This document shows positions 14,842 through 23,364 of a DNA stretch of 51,878 bases, piece by piece; the stretch's first letter is position 1; each line of letters opens with the position of its first letter. A program made the translations under genes and the position numbers. The DNA is taken from contig JACRBZ010000099.1 of the NCBI GenBank assembly GCA_016219185.1, positions 1 through 51,878 of the forward strand, read 5' to 3'. Below the pieces are notes generated by a model. The model was not told the origin of the DNA and ran no database searches. It was given only the letters and a program-made list of their open reading frames with translations. Origin of the DNA: Deltaproteobacteria bacterium (GTDB lineage Bacteria; Desulfobacterota; Desulfobacteria; Desulfobacterales; Desulfatirhabdiaceae).

Positions 14842-16138
14842 CGCTTATCCGCATTATCCAAATCCGCTTTTGTTTTGTGAATCGTCATCGGGGTTGCCGC
14901 CGTTATAGTGATGATGGAGATCGGGCAAGGATCATCCTACACGATCCGGGAGACCTGCAGATCGATCCGAGCGATGCCGTCAAGGCGGTGGCGAGCACCG
15001 GGAGCGGAGGTAAGGTTACGCTCACTCCGACCGACTCCGAGGCGATTCTGCGGGAGTGCGGTGCTGTTCGCCGGGCAGCTCCCAGCGTGGATTCCCACGC
15101 ACAGATCGTCTATGGCAGTCGCAACTGGCTTCCCATGAACATCCTGGGCACGACCCCGGATTTCCTGGTGGTCCGCAACTGGGCAAATCTTGCAGAGGGA
15201 GAGCCGTTTACCGACGACGATGTACAGCGAGGTGCCTGGGTATGCCTGGTCGGCCAGAGCATCGTCCGGGAGCTCTTTGGAGGCGAGTCCCCGGTTGGCA
15301 AGCAGATCCGGATCAAGGCCGTCGATATGAAAGTGATAGGTGTCCTCGGCATCAAGGGGGCAAACATGATGGGCAAGGATCAGGATGATTATGTCGTCGC
15401 ACCATGGACGACCGTGAAATATCGGCTGTCCGGTTTGAGGCAGGCGACAATACCCGGCGCGGCCTCGTCGTCATCCGGGCAAGTCAACACCGCCAGCCAG
15501 CTCTATCCGAGCCAGGAGCAGCAGGGGGTACGGCTATACCCGCAGAAATCCGCGCTTCAGGTAGCGGACACGCCTCAGATGACTCGGTTTGCCGATCTTG
15601 ACGATATCTGGGTCTCGGCTGCTTCTCCGGAGGAGGTGCCGCTGGCCATCCGCGAGATCACGAGCCTGCTCCGCGACCGGCACAGGCTCCGGGACGGCGA
15701 TCCCGACGACTTCAGGATTCGAGACCTGACCGAAATCTCCCAGGCCCTGGCCTCGACAGGAAAGCTGATGACCCGTCTGCTGCTGATCTCGCTGGTGACC
15801 GACGGGGTCGGCATTATGAACATCATGCTGGCTTCCGTGATGGAGCGAACCCGAGAAATCGGGCTCCGGATGGCGATAGGCGCGCGGGCGAAGGACATTC
15901 GCCGCCAGTTTCTGGCCGAAGCGGTGATTCTCTGCCTTTTTGGCGGCATCACCGGAATCTTGCTCGGCCATGGCGTATCGCTGGCGGTGGCGGCGCTTTT
16001 GCACTGGCGCACCATACCGTCTCTGCCCGTGATTATCGTAGCCTTTGCCGTCTCCGCAAGCACAGGAATCGTCTTCGGTTTTTACCCGGCATGGAGAGCA
16101 TCTCGCCTGGACCCAATAGAGCATTGCGTTACGGATAG
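14842..16138 (+). pseudogene. MacB/FtsX-type ABC transporter permease, multiply broken
   Basis: Homology begins near 14842 (RLSALSKSAFVL), meets TGA at 14878-14880, then continues in the same frame as IVIGVAAVIVMMEIGQGSSYTIRE. It shifts frame near 14970 to the long open stretch (SDAVKAVASTGSGGKVTLTPTDSEAI to FYPAWRASRLDPIE). A one-base loss near 16121 turns the normal ending EALRYG-stop (16136-16138) out of frame. The visible body has the MacB periplasmic domain and the C-terminal membrane part with GIMNIMLASVMERTREIGLRMAIGA. No ATPase gene is nearby. It is GC-rich compared with neighbours, suggesting acquisition by transfer and later decay. Confidence 0.75.
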
Positions 16139-16372
16139 TATGACGTTTCATTTTTATTGCGATTTCGTGCGGGTGCATGTTGGGGATAAGCCAGCGAAGT
16201 CTGAAAAACTTTGGCGTTGAGATGAAAAATGCTGCAAAGCATTGCCTGACTGCAGAGGTGCGATACAATCCGACTGGTGAGCGAATCCAACATCCCCATA
16301 CACATGGATAAAACACAGCACCTGCTTCAAAAAACACTATACAGTTTGGTTTATTTTGTCTAATGTTTTATG

Positions 16373-16459
16373 AGCGGCGATGAGCATGAAACGGGCGGGG
16401 TAGGTCAGTGACATGGCGGCCCGGGCGGTGGTGACCTGCCCGTCGTCGAGAGTCCGGCG
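16373..16459 (-). pseudogene. Fragment of ComM/YifB-type Mg-chelatase-like ATPase
   Basis: Twenty-nine minus-strand codons read RRTLDDGQVTTARAAMSLT followed by YPARFMLIAA, the conserved segment found just before the MNPCPCG motif of ComM family proteins. The match stops at 16373, where a TTTTGTCTAATG sequence begins. There is no rest of the gene nearby. It is a relic left by rearrangement. Confidence 0.5.
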
Positions 16460-16468
16460 AAAATATGC

Positions 16469-16498
16469 TTGACATAGTCAATTACATAGGCAATTATA
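16469..16498 (+). promoter_or_regulatory. Promoter and candidate operator of the marR operon
   Basis: A consensus -35 TTGACA (16469-16474) is followed by an AT-rich -10 region (ATTATA, 16493-16498, 18-bp spacing). Two direct copies of CAATTA lie at 16479-16484 and 16491-16496, inside the promoter, a fitting place for autorepression by the MarR protein encoded next. Confidence 0.5.
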
Positions 16499-16519
16499 TG
16501 TGCCGTGGAGGATAAGCCA

Positions 16520-16975
16520 ATGACAGGCGGAATTATTGATTCGCATCACACAGGGGACGAGCCGCATCTGCTTCGTGAGATCATGCGCACGCACCAGGCG
16601 GTGCTAAATGTGTTCAGCCGTCAGGTGGGAATGCCGGTGGCGCGGTTGGCGCTGATGCGGCTCCTTGCGATTTGCCATCCGGAGCCCGTTGGAATTATGG
16701 AGATAGCTCGACAACTGGGCATCAATGCGGCGGCGGTCACCCGCCAGGTGAAAGTTATGGAAAGCGAACAGTTGGTCGAGCGTTGTGCTGATGCGAGGGA
16801 TGGTCGGCGCAGCTACGTCAACTTGACAACCGATGGGCTAAGGATTTTCCAGCAGTTGCACGAGCGGGCACATGCTTTCGAGCAAGCACTCAGCACCGCC
16901 GTCAGCGCTGAAGATGTGGCCGCTACAGTACGGGTACTGGTTTACGTACGCGCCGCTCTCGAAGCGTTGCGTTGA
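16520..16975 (+). CDS. MarR-family transcriptional regulator
   Basis: This 151-residue winged-helix repressor-type protein starts at the ATG at 16520, with GGAGG nine bases upstream; the GTG at 16505 would overlap that site. The helix-turn-helix is GIMEIARQLGINAAAVTRQVKVMESEQLVER, followed by the wing ADARDGRRSYVNLT. It leads an operon with a small membrane protein and a methyltransferase, and probably controls its own promoter. The ligand is unknown. Confidence 0.88.
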   Translation: MTGGIIDSHHTGDEPHLLREIMRTHQAVLNVFSRQVGMPVARLALMRLLAICHPEPVGIMEIARQLGINAAAVTRQVKVMESEQLVERCADARDGRRSYVNLTTDGLRIFQQLHERAHAFEQALSTAVSAEDVAATVRVLVYVRAALEALR

Positions 16976-16992
16976 AAGGAGTAATCGGAGAA

Positions 16993-17331
16993 ATGAAAAA
17001 CACTGAGAGGAAATTGTTCAACCTGCGGGGATTTGTCATCCTCACAGCTACCGTTACCGGTCTCGGACTGCCGATTACCGGTCTGGCCAACCACCTGAAC
17101 CAGATGGAACCAATAGTATCCTTCTCGCGACATGCCTGGATGTCAGCGCACAACATACTTGGCGTCCTCTTTATGGTGTCAACTGTCTTGCATGCCATTC
17201 TCAATCGTCGCATACTGCTCAACTACGTCCGGGGTCACGCCGCCCGTCCGGGAATAGGGCGAGAAGCCGTTGGTGCCATCGTCCTCGTCGCGGTAATGCT
17301 GTTTGTCGTGGTGGGCCACGCGTTTCACTAG
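16993..17331 (+). CDS. Small membrane protein of the DUF4405 type
   Basis: This 112-residue protein starts at the ATG at 16993 (CGGAG just upstream). It has three likely membrane helices (GFVILTATVTGLGLPITGLAN; HNILGVLFMVSTVLHAILN; AVGAIVLVAVMLFVVVGHAF) and a histidine pattern HAWMSAHNILG plus VLHAILNRR and a C-terminal GHAFH. This matches DUF4405-like proteins, which resemble small cytochrome-b-type subunits; heme binding is a possibility only. It lies 17 bp after marR and 20 bp before the methyltransferase. Confidence 0.65.
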   Translation: MKNTERKLFNLRGFVILTATVTGLGLPITGLANHLNQMEPIVSFSRHAWMSAHNILGVLFMVSTVLHAILNRRILLNYVRGHAARPGIGREAVGAIVLVAVMLFVVVGHAFH

Positions 17332-17351
17332 GAGCTCTATGAGGAGGATTT

Positions 17352-18134
17352 ATGCAGATCAATAACGATATTTACCAGACATACGGCCATGATTGGTGGG
17401 CCGAGGATGCCGTATTTGATATTTGCAGCCTCAGATATTGCATGAACCCCGTGAGGTACGGGTATTTTAAGCGCAGGCTGCAGGAGCAACACCTGCCGGG
17501 CCAGAGCGTATTGGACGTCGGCTGTGGTGGCGGCTTTCTGGCGGAGGAATTCGCACGGGGTGGATTTGACGTAACAGGTATCGATCCGGCGGATCGTTCC
17601 CTCGAAGCGGCGCGGAAGCATGCCTCCGACAACAACCTGGAGATCGACTATCGTGCGGGAAAGGGAGAAGCCTTACCGTTTTCCGACGGCTCCTTCGATA
17701 TCGTTGCCTGCTGCGATGTGCTCGAGCATGTGGACGACCTCAGCCTGGTGATCAGCGAAGTCGCGCGCACGCTGAAGGCAGGGGGCGTATTCTGCTATGA
17801 CACGGTCAATCGAACCTGGTTGAGTAAAGTTGCTTTGATCAAAATCAGCCAGGACTGGGGCTTCACCAGTTGGAGCCAACCGAATGTTCATGTTTGGGAG
17901 AAATTCATCAAACCAGCCGAACTTATTGCCGTCATGAGCCGCTACGGGCTCGTGAATCAGGAACTGAGAGGCATTTCTTCGAGAAAGAATCCTCTGGCAC
18001 TGCTCGCGAGTCTACGAGCCTTAAAAAAAGGCAGGCTGAGCAACCAAGAGATAGCTGCCGCCTTCGCAGTATGCGAAAGCAAAGATCTGAAAATATCCTA
18101 CATGGGCTATGCTATCAGAAGTTCTTCTGTTTGA
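17352..18134 (+). CDS. UbiG-like SAM-dependent methyltransferase
   Basis: This is a 260-residue class I methyltransferase. The SAM-binding motif I is VLDVGCGGGFLAEEFA (about residues 54-69), followed by GIDPADRSLEAA and the FDIVACCDVLEHVDD motif. The overall shape, including the N-terminal YGHDWWAEDAVFDICSLRYCMNPVRYGYF and VHVWEKFIKPAEL, resembles UbiG-type O-methyltransferases of quinone synthesis. The substrate cannot be read from the sequence; the operon with a MarR regulator and a membrane protein suggests a stress or detoxification role rather than core quinone synthesis. GAGGAGG precedes the ATG. Confidence 0.8.
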   Translation: MQINNDIYQTYGHDWWAEDAVFDICSLRYCMNPVRYGYFKRRLQEQHLPGQSVLDVGCGGGFLAEEFARGGFDVTGIDPADRSLEAARKHASDNNLEIDYRAGKGEALPFSDGSFDIVACCDVLEHVDDLSLVISEVARTLKAGGVFCYDTVNRTWLSKVALIKISQDWGFTSWSQPNVHVWEKFIKPAELIAVMSRYGLVNQELRGISSRKNPLALLASLRALKKGRLSNQEIAAAFAVCESKDLKISYMGYAIRSSSV

Positions 18135-18221
18135 CTCAAATTAAAATATTACATAAAGTTGAAAAATGTAAATTAATTTTGTCTCTCCTTCTTAATTGAA
18201 TACACTCTAAACAAAAGGGGT

Positions 18222-18306
18222 CATTTTGTCCAATATTCAAAAACACGACCCAGCATTAACGCGGTTTCGTGGGAGGCCGAAGACCCCAACATTGGACAAA
18301 ACGATG
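18222..18306. repeat. Short element with TTTTGTCCAAT inverted ends
   Basis: CATTTTGTCCAATAT at the left (18222-18236) and CATTGGACAAAACGATG at the right (18289-18306) are inverted copies around about 50 bp with no coding capacity. A variant, TTTTGTCTAATG, occurs at 16354-16365 exactly beside the ComM fragment. This suggests a small non-autonomous mobile element or IS remnant; no transposase is seen. Confidence 0.4.
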
Positions 18307-18430
18307 CGCGAACGAAACGTCTTGTTTTCGCCGAAGTTAAAAAGCTTACGAAGGGCTACTCGCTAAGATACGTTTTCTCGCATTTGTCTTCCTTTCACTT
18401 GCTTGACGCTGTGCCCTGGCAGTCATCTTT

Positions 18431-19189
18431 TTACTTCTCGCGATGAACGGCCAACGGCGCCCATGCTTGACACGTGGGCATGACTTCCAGGTTGTTGATG
18501 TTGATGTGTTCGGGAAGGGTTGCGACAAAGTATGTGATTTCCGCGATGTCGGTGCCGGTCAAGGGTTCGGTGTTCTGGTAGATGCCGTCCGCCTTTGAAG
18601 CATCTCCCTTAAACCGGACAATGGAGAATTCCGTTTCAGCCATGCCCGGTTCGATGTTGGTCACGCGGACGCAGGTGCCAAGAAGATCGGATCGGAGATT
18701 GCGGGAAAACTGCGCAACGAATGCCTTGGTTGCGCCGTAAACATGGCCGCCGGGATAGGGATAGCTGGCCGCGACAGAGCCCATGTTGATGATGTGGCCG
18801 CGGTTTCGCTCGACCATGCCGGGTAAAAGGCTCCGGGTGCAGTACATCAGGCCCTTGATGTTGGTATCCACCATGGTGTCCCAGTCGTCCAGGTCAGACT
18901 GGTGGGCGGGCCCCAGGCCAAGGGCAAGGCCCGCGCTGTTGATGAGCACATCCACGTTTCGAAAAAGCTCCGGGAGGTTTTGAAGCCCGGCGGTCACGGC
19001 TTCACGGTCGCGGACATCCAGCGGGATGATGTGAACCAGGCTCTTGTTCATCAGTTCTGCTTTCAGGGCATCCAGCCGGTCGGTCCGCCTGCCGATCAGG
19101 ATCAGGTTCCAGCCATTTTCCGAAAAACGTCTGGCGCAGCTTTGGCCAAAGCCGGATGTGGCGCCGGTAATTAAGACGGTGTTGTTCAT
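18431..19189 (-). CDS. ydfG: NADP-dependent 3-hydroxy acid dehydrogenase, SDR family (YdfG-like)
   Basis: This 252-residue short-chain dehydrogenase has cofactor motif TGATSGFG (8-15), RR after the second strand (NADP preference), NSAG, and the catalytic Ser with YGATK (YxxxK). The C-terminal part EFSIVRFKGDASKADGIYQNTEPLTGTDIAE and HININNLEVMPTCQ follows E. coli YdfG closely, an enzyme that oxidises L-allo-threonine, serine and other 3-hydroxy acids or reduces malonic semialdehyde. AAGGAGG precedes the ATG. It is separated from the UbiD operon by a G/C hairpin repeat. Confidence 0.85.
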   Translation of the reverse strand: MNNTVLITGATSGFGQSCARRFSENGWNLILIGRRTDRLDALKAELMNKSLVHIIPLDVRDREAVTAGLQNLPELFRNVDVLINSAGLALGLGPAHQSDLDDWDTMVDTNIKGLMYCTRSLLPGMVERNRGHIINMGSVAASYPYPGGHVYGATKAFVAQFSRNLRSDLLGTCVRVTNIEPGMAETEFSIVRFKGDASKADGIYQNTEPLTGTDIAEITYFVATLPEHININNLEVMPTCQAWAPLAVHREK

Positions 19190-19214
19190 GGGTCCTCCTT
19201 GAAATCCCCCCTGG

Positions 19215-19235
19215 CCCCCCTTTGTTAAAGGGGGG
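19215..19235. repeat. C/G hairpin between ubiD and ydfG
   Basis: CCCCCCTTT-GTT-AAAGGGGGG forms a 9-bp stem with a 3-nt loop, inside a longer run with further blocks of C and G (19206-19262). It sits just beyond the stop of the UbiD gene and may end that operon or be one copy of a dispersed palindromic repeat. There is no U tract on the minus strand. Confidence 0.5.
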
Positions 19236-19274
19236 AATCATGAAAAATATCCAAAAGGGGGAATAGGGCGTTGA

Positions 19275-21071
19275 TTAATCAAATGAAAGTTCGTCCGGCC
19301 ATTCCCGGACATGGCCTTCTTCCGGCCCTTTTTTGCAGGCATCGATGACGCAGCGGCCTTCACGGAGGATCAGATCCCGGCCCGGGTCCACATTGTTGAA
19401 GAGTTTCCAGAGAATGAAGGAATTGTCCCGGATGTCCACGTTGCTGTCATAGAAAAGCATCAGGTTAAACGGCAGAAGCATATCGGCATTCAGCAGCCGT
19501 TCGGTAAAATAGCTTCCGGAAAGCCCTGGCCCCTTTTGCACTTTAAGGACCAGAATCCGGTTGCGCCGGCTCGGATCGCCCTCCAGAATGCGGAGCGATA
19601 AGATGCCGTCGCATCCGGCCTGAATGCCGGAAAGGAGCGCATCTTCGGTGAATTTTCCGGGCAGGGAAACGGGAACGGGGAGATTTCGAAGGGGTTCCCC
19701 GCTGATGCGGTCCGTCAGATCAATTCCGATCTTGTTGCCGAAATTGGCAAAGGGAGAGGAATGATCCAGGACATCCAGGATGCCCTGGGCGTTTACGATG
19801 TCGGTGGTCAGATCGAAATTGTCCACGAGCCGCTGCATGACCTGATCCGGATCCTTGGGATCGACGGTTTCATCCACAACGAGAATGGCCTTGCAAAAGC
19901 TCATCTGGCCCTGGCCCCAGAGGCCGGAGATGACTTTCTGGGCATGTCTGGGATATTCTTTTTTGATGGAAACGATGACGATGTTGTGAAAAACCCCTTC
20001 CCAGGGAAGCCAGTAGTCGGTGATTTCCGGGAAAACCGTCTGCAGCAGGGGAAGAAAGAGCCGCTCCGTTGCCTTGGCCAGATAGCAGTCCTCCATGGGC
20101 GGACGGCCCACGAGCGTTGCGCAGTAGACCGGCGATTTTCTGTGGGTGATAGCCGTGACGTGAAACACCGGATAATCATCGGCCAGGGAATAATAACCGG
20201 TATGATCTCCGAACGGGCCTTCCCGCCTCAGTTCATCCGGATCCACATAGCCTTCCAGGATGAATTCGGCTTCGGCCGGAACCTCAAGATCACAGGTCAG
20301 GCACCGGGTCATGGCAACCGGGGCGTTTCGGATAAAGCCCGCAAGGATCATTTCATCCACGTTCCGGGGCATGGGGGCCGTGGCCGCATAGATGGTGGCC
20401 GGGTCCGCGCCGATGGCAACCGCTACGGGCATCCGTTTTCCGGCTTTTCGGTATTCGTTGAAATAATTGGAGCCGTCTTTATGAATATGCCAGTGCATGC
20501 CGGTGGTCCGGCGGTCAAAGACCTGCATCCGGTACATGCCCACATTTCGCTTTCCCGTGGAAAGGCTTTTGGTGATGACAAGCGGCAGGGTGATGAACCG
20601 GCCGGCATCTTGGGGCCAGCAGTGCAGGATCGGCAGGGCAAAGAGGTTGATGTCATCGCCTTTGAGAACCACTTCCTGGCAGGGGGGGATCTTGGCGCGG
20701 CTTTTTCGGGGAAAGAACCGCGATACGGAAAACGCCGTAGTCAGCATTCCCAGCATGTCCCGCAGATCCTTTGGCGGCGACATGTGAATGATTTCCCGGA
20801 TCCTATCTCCCAGATGATCCAGGTTGTCAACACCCAGGGCCAGGCAGATCCGGTGCTGACTGCCGAACAAATTGGTTGCCACCGGAAACGGCGAGTCCTT
20901 CACATTTTCAAAAAACAGGGCTTTCCCGCCCCCGGGGCTCTTGGATTCGGCATCCGTCAGTTTGCTGATCTCCAGAACAGCGGATACGGGATGGGAGATG
21001 GTTTTGATCTCGTTGCTGTTTTTCAGGGCCTGAATGAACTCGCCCAGATTGATGTATTTTATGGATTTCAT
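19275..21071 (-). CDS. UbiD-family prenylated-FMN decarboxylase
   Basis: This 598-residue protein has UbiD family landmarks: KIPPCQEVVLKGDDINLFALPILHCWPQDAGRFITLPLV, the prFMN-site segment GMYRMQVFDRRTTGMHWHIHKDGS, and the catalytic E-R-E region with EAEFILEGYVDP, REGPFGDHTGYYS and RPPMEDCYLAKATERLFLPLL. Such enzymes remove an aromatic carboxylate using prenylated FMN made by UbiX, encoded 18 bp upstream. With a UbiA-type prenyltransferase two genes up, the likely substrate is a prenylated hydroxy-aromatic acid, as for the decarboxylase (MqnL-type) of futalosine-route menaquinone synthesis. The assignment to that pathway is inference; 4-hydroxybenzoate-type substrates are the alternative. Confidence 0.88.
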   Translation of the reverse strand: MKSIKYINLGEFIQALKNSNEIKTISHPVSAVLEISKLTDAESKSPGGGKALFFENVKDSPFPVATNLFGSQHRICLALGVDNLDHLGDRIREIIHMSPPKDLRDMLGMLTTAFSVSRFFPRKSRAKIPPCQEVVLKGDDINLFALPILHCWPQDAGRFITLPLVITKSLSTGKRNVGMYRMQVFDRRTTGMHWHIHKDGSNYFNEYRKAGKRMPVAVAIGADPATIYAATAPMPRNVDEMILAGFIRNAPVAMTRCLTCDLEVPAEAEFILEGYVDPDELRREGPFGDHTGYYSLADDYPVFHVTAITHRKSPVYCATLVGRPPMEDCYLAKATERLFLPLLQTVFPEITDYWLPWEGVFHNIVIVSIKKEYPRHAQKVISGLWGQGQMSFCKAILVVDETVDPKDPDQVMQRLVDNFDLTTDIVNAQGILDVLDHSSPFANFGNKIGIDLTDRISGEPLRNLPVPVSLPGKFTEDALLSGIQAGCDGILSLRILEGDPSRRNRILVLKVQKGPGLSGSYFTERLLNADMLLPFNLMLFYDSNVDIRDNSFILWKLFNNVDPGRDLILREGRCVIDACKKGPEEGHVREWPDELSFD

Positions 21072-21089
21072 AGCCTTTCCTTTTTGGGG

Positions 21090-21692
21090 TTAAGTGCCGT
21101 TCCATTCGGCGGCCAGATGATGGGAAATCCCCAGGTGATCCAGGACCCGGCCCACGGTGGCATTCACGATGTCCCGAACGCTTTCGGGCCGGTGATAAAA
21201 GGCCGGAACCGGGGGATGCAGCACGGCTCCGGCCCGTGCCACCTTCAGCATATTCTCCAGATGAATGGTGCTGAGCGGTGTTTCCCGGGGCAGCAGAATG
21301 AGGGGCCGTTTTTCCTTCAGGCACACGTCCGCGGAACGGACGATCAGATTGTCCGCAAGGCCTGCGGCAATGGCGGCCAGAGTCTTCATGGAACAGGGGG
21401 CGATGACCATGCCGGAATGCCGGAAAGAGCCGCTGGCAGGCGGCGCAAACAGATTATCCGGCAAATATTCCTTTAGAACCGAAAATTCGTGCGGAACAAG
21501 GCCGAATTCGGACTGCAGAAAAGGCAGGATCGGGCCGGATATGCCCAGTTCATGGGCCATGACTTTGTGGCCATAGTCCGATATGATCAAATGGACTTCA
21601 ATCGGCCGCTGCAAAAGCTCCGCAACCAGCACCGCGCCATAGATGGCGCCGGATGCGCCGGTAATTGCCACAATAATTCTTGGGTTCATCAT
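21090..21692 (-). CDS. ubiX: UbiX-family flavin prenyltransferase
   Basis: This 200-residue protein makes prenylated FMN from FMN and dimethylallyl phosphate for UbiD enzymes. It has the family N-terminus IIVAITGASGAIYGAVL, the FMN and phosphate-binding segments GSFRHSGMVIAPCSMKTLAAIAAGLADNLI and R-ADVCLKEKRPLILLPRETPLS. GGAGATG precedes the start. It lies between the permease-UbiA fusion gene and ubiD, which it serves. Confidence 0.92.
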   Translation of the reverse strand: MMNPRIIVAITGASGAIYGAVLVAELLQRPIEVHLIISDYGHKVMAHELGISGPILPFLQSEFGLVPHEFSVLKEYLPDNLFAPPASGSFRHSGMVIAPCSMKTLAAIAAGLADNLIVRSADVCLKEKRPLILLPRETPLSTIHLENMLKVARAGAVLHPPVPAFYHRPESVRDIVNATVGRVLDHLGISHHLAAEWNGT

Positions 21693-21724
21693 TCATCTCC
21701 GGGTAATAAAAGAAGGCTGTCCGG

Positions 21725-23362
21725 TCATCTCAATAATTCATCTCCCAGGATTCCCAGAAACAGGAGAATGGAAATGGCGCTGTTGGCATGGAAAAACGCC
21801 AGCTCGATGTGGGCCAGATCATGGGGACGGATCACCCGGTGCTGAAAAACCAGCAGCACGCCGATGATTGCAAGGGCAAGCAGGTAGACCATTCCCAGAT
21901 CAAATACAATGAAGAGTGCCGTCAGCAATATGAAGGTCGCCACATGCAAAATGGTTGAAATGTGAAAGGCGGCTTTCACGCCCAGGCGCGAGGGAATCGA
22001 ATACAGGCCGATTTCCCGGTCAAACTGGGCATCCTGGCAGGCGTACAGAATATCGAATCCGGCAATATACGTCAGCAGCGCCATGCATAAAATGAGGATG
22101 CTGGGCTCGAACCGGCCGGTGACGGCGATCCAGGCTCCCAGCGGGGCCAGGGATATACTGAGTCCCAGATAGAGATGGGAAAGGGACGTGAATCGCTTGG
22201 TGTAGGAGTAAAAAAACAAAATTCCCAGAACCGGCATGGAAAGCCAGAAACACAGGCGGCTGATCATGGCCGATGCCAGTATGAAAGCCAGGGAAAACCC
22301 CGATACAAAAAAGATTGCCGATAGCGACGATACGGTTCCGGAGGGGATATGACGGTCCGCGGTTCTCGGATTGAGCCGGTCGAAGCGGGCATCCACAATC
22401 CGGTTAAACCCCATGGCCGCGGAACGGGCGCTGACCATGGCAACCAGAATCCATAAAAGGGTCTGAAGCGTGACCACATTGCCCCGATGCGCCAGGACCA
22501 CCGCGGAAAGGGCAAACGGCAGGGCAAAGACCGTATGGCTGAATTTGATCATGCGGCCGAAATGCACGATCTGGCGGGCCAAGGCGGATGCGGGTGCGGG
22601 TCCAGTGGCTTCGGTTCTTCCGGATTCCAGAAAATTCCAGGCGCAGATGTTCTGCTCCAGGTAGTTGAAAAACGCATACAGCAGGACCCCGAGAAGGCTC
22701 ATGGCAATGATGCCGATAAACATCCGTTCATAATCAAACCGGCCCCAGGCATCCATGATGAAAAACCCCAGTCCGCTTGCGGTGGCAAAGGATTCCACGA
22801 AAAACAGCACGGCAATGCCGGTTCCGGTGCCGATGCGAAGGGCGGTAAAGCCCTGGGGAAGCGCGGCGGGTATCACGACGTGATAAATGGCCTGAAGCCT
22901 TGTGCCGCCAAGGGACCGGAAGGACTGGATGTATTTTTCATCCAGCCTCAGTACGCTGTCGCGCGTGGCCACCACGATCTGATATCCCGTGATCAGGGCG
23001 ATCATGAGGATTTTGGGGACATTTCCCAGGCCGAAGAGAATCAGGAAAATGGGAAGCAGCACGATCTTGGGGATCGGATAGGTTAAAAACAGGATCGGGG
23101 AGAGCACCCGGTCAATGGTTTTGGAATACCCCATCAGAATTCCCAGCGGAAATCCCGCCAGCCAGGCCGTGGCCATGGCTGCTGAAACGCGAAAGGCGCT
23201 GACGCCGAAATGCTTCCAGAAGAGCGCGGTTTTCAGCGCTCTGCCAAAGGCCGCAAATGCCTGTTCCGGAGGCGGCAGCATGACGGAGGAAAGCCCCAGG
23301 GAGAAAAGCTTCCAGCACAGGATGAGCAGCGCTGTGGACAGGGTATAACGGATGGCTTTCAT
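21725..23362 (-). CDS. Fusion of ABC importer permease and UbiA-family prenyltransferase
   Basis: This is one unbroken 545-residue frame. Residues 1 to about 245 are a TauC/SsuC-type permease, with the EAA-like loop (YIQSFRSLGGTRLQAIYHVVIPAALPQGFTALRIG). After a short linker (SGRTEATGPAPASALAR, 247-263) comes a complete UbiA-type enzyme starting GRMIKFSHTVFALPFALSAV. It has the first Asp motif NRIVDARFD (N320, D324, D328) with NPRTADRHIPSG, and the second DILYACQDAQFD (D437 to D448). There is no stop and no plausible internal ribosome-binding site in the linker, so both parts should be one polypeptide. The UbiA part resembles MqnP/4-hydroxybenzoate prenyltransferases. The ATPase and binding protein of the importer are encoded directly upstream, UbiX and UbiD downstream. 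Confidence 0.9.
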   Translation of the reverse strand: MKAIRYTLSTALLILCWKLFSLGLSSVMLPPPEQAFAAFGRALKTALFWKHFGVSAFRVSAAMATAWLAGFPLGILMGYSKTIDRVLSPILFLTYPIPKIVLLPIFLILFGLGNVPKILMIALITGYQIVVATRDSVLRLDEKYIQSFRSLGGTRLQAIYHVVIPAALPQGFTALRIGTGTGIAVLFFVESFATASGLGFFIMDAWGRFDYERMFIGIIAMSLLGVLLYAFFNYLEQNICAWNFLESGRTEATGPAPASALARQIVHFGRMIKFSHTVFALPFALSAVVLAHRGNVVTLQTLLWILVAMVSARSAAMGFNRIVDARFDRLNPRTADRHIPSGTVSSLSAIFFVSGFSLAFILASAMISRLCFWLSMPVLGILFFYSYTKRFTSLSHLYLGLSISLAPLGAWIAVTGRFEPSILILCMALLTYIAGFDILYACQDAQFDREIGLYSIPSRLGVKAAFHISTILHVATFILLTALFIVFDLGMVYLLALAIIGVLLVFQHRVIRPHDLAHIELAFFHANSAISILLFLGILGDELLR

Positions 23363-23364
23363 GT

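Noticed and set aside
15534..16337. A 267-codon open frame on minus
   Set aside because: It is antisense to the macB-like remnant, whose protein homology is clear on plus.
19761..21476. A 571-codon open frame on plus
   Set aside because: It is antisense to ubiD and ubiX, is rich in G, H and R with no recognisable domain, and both minus-strand genes are clear families.
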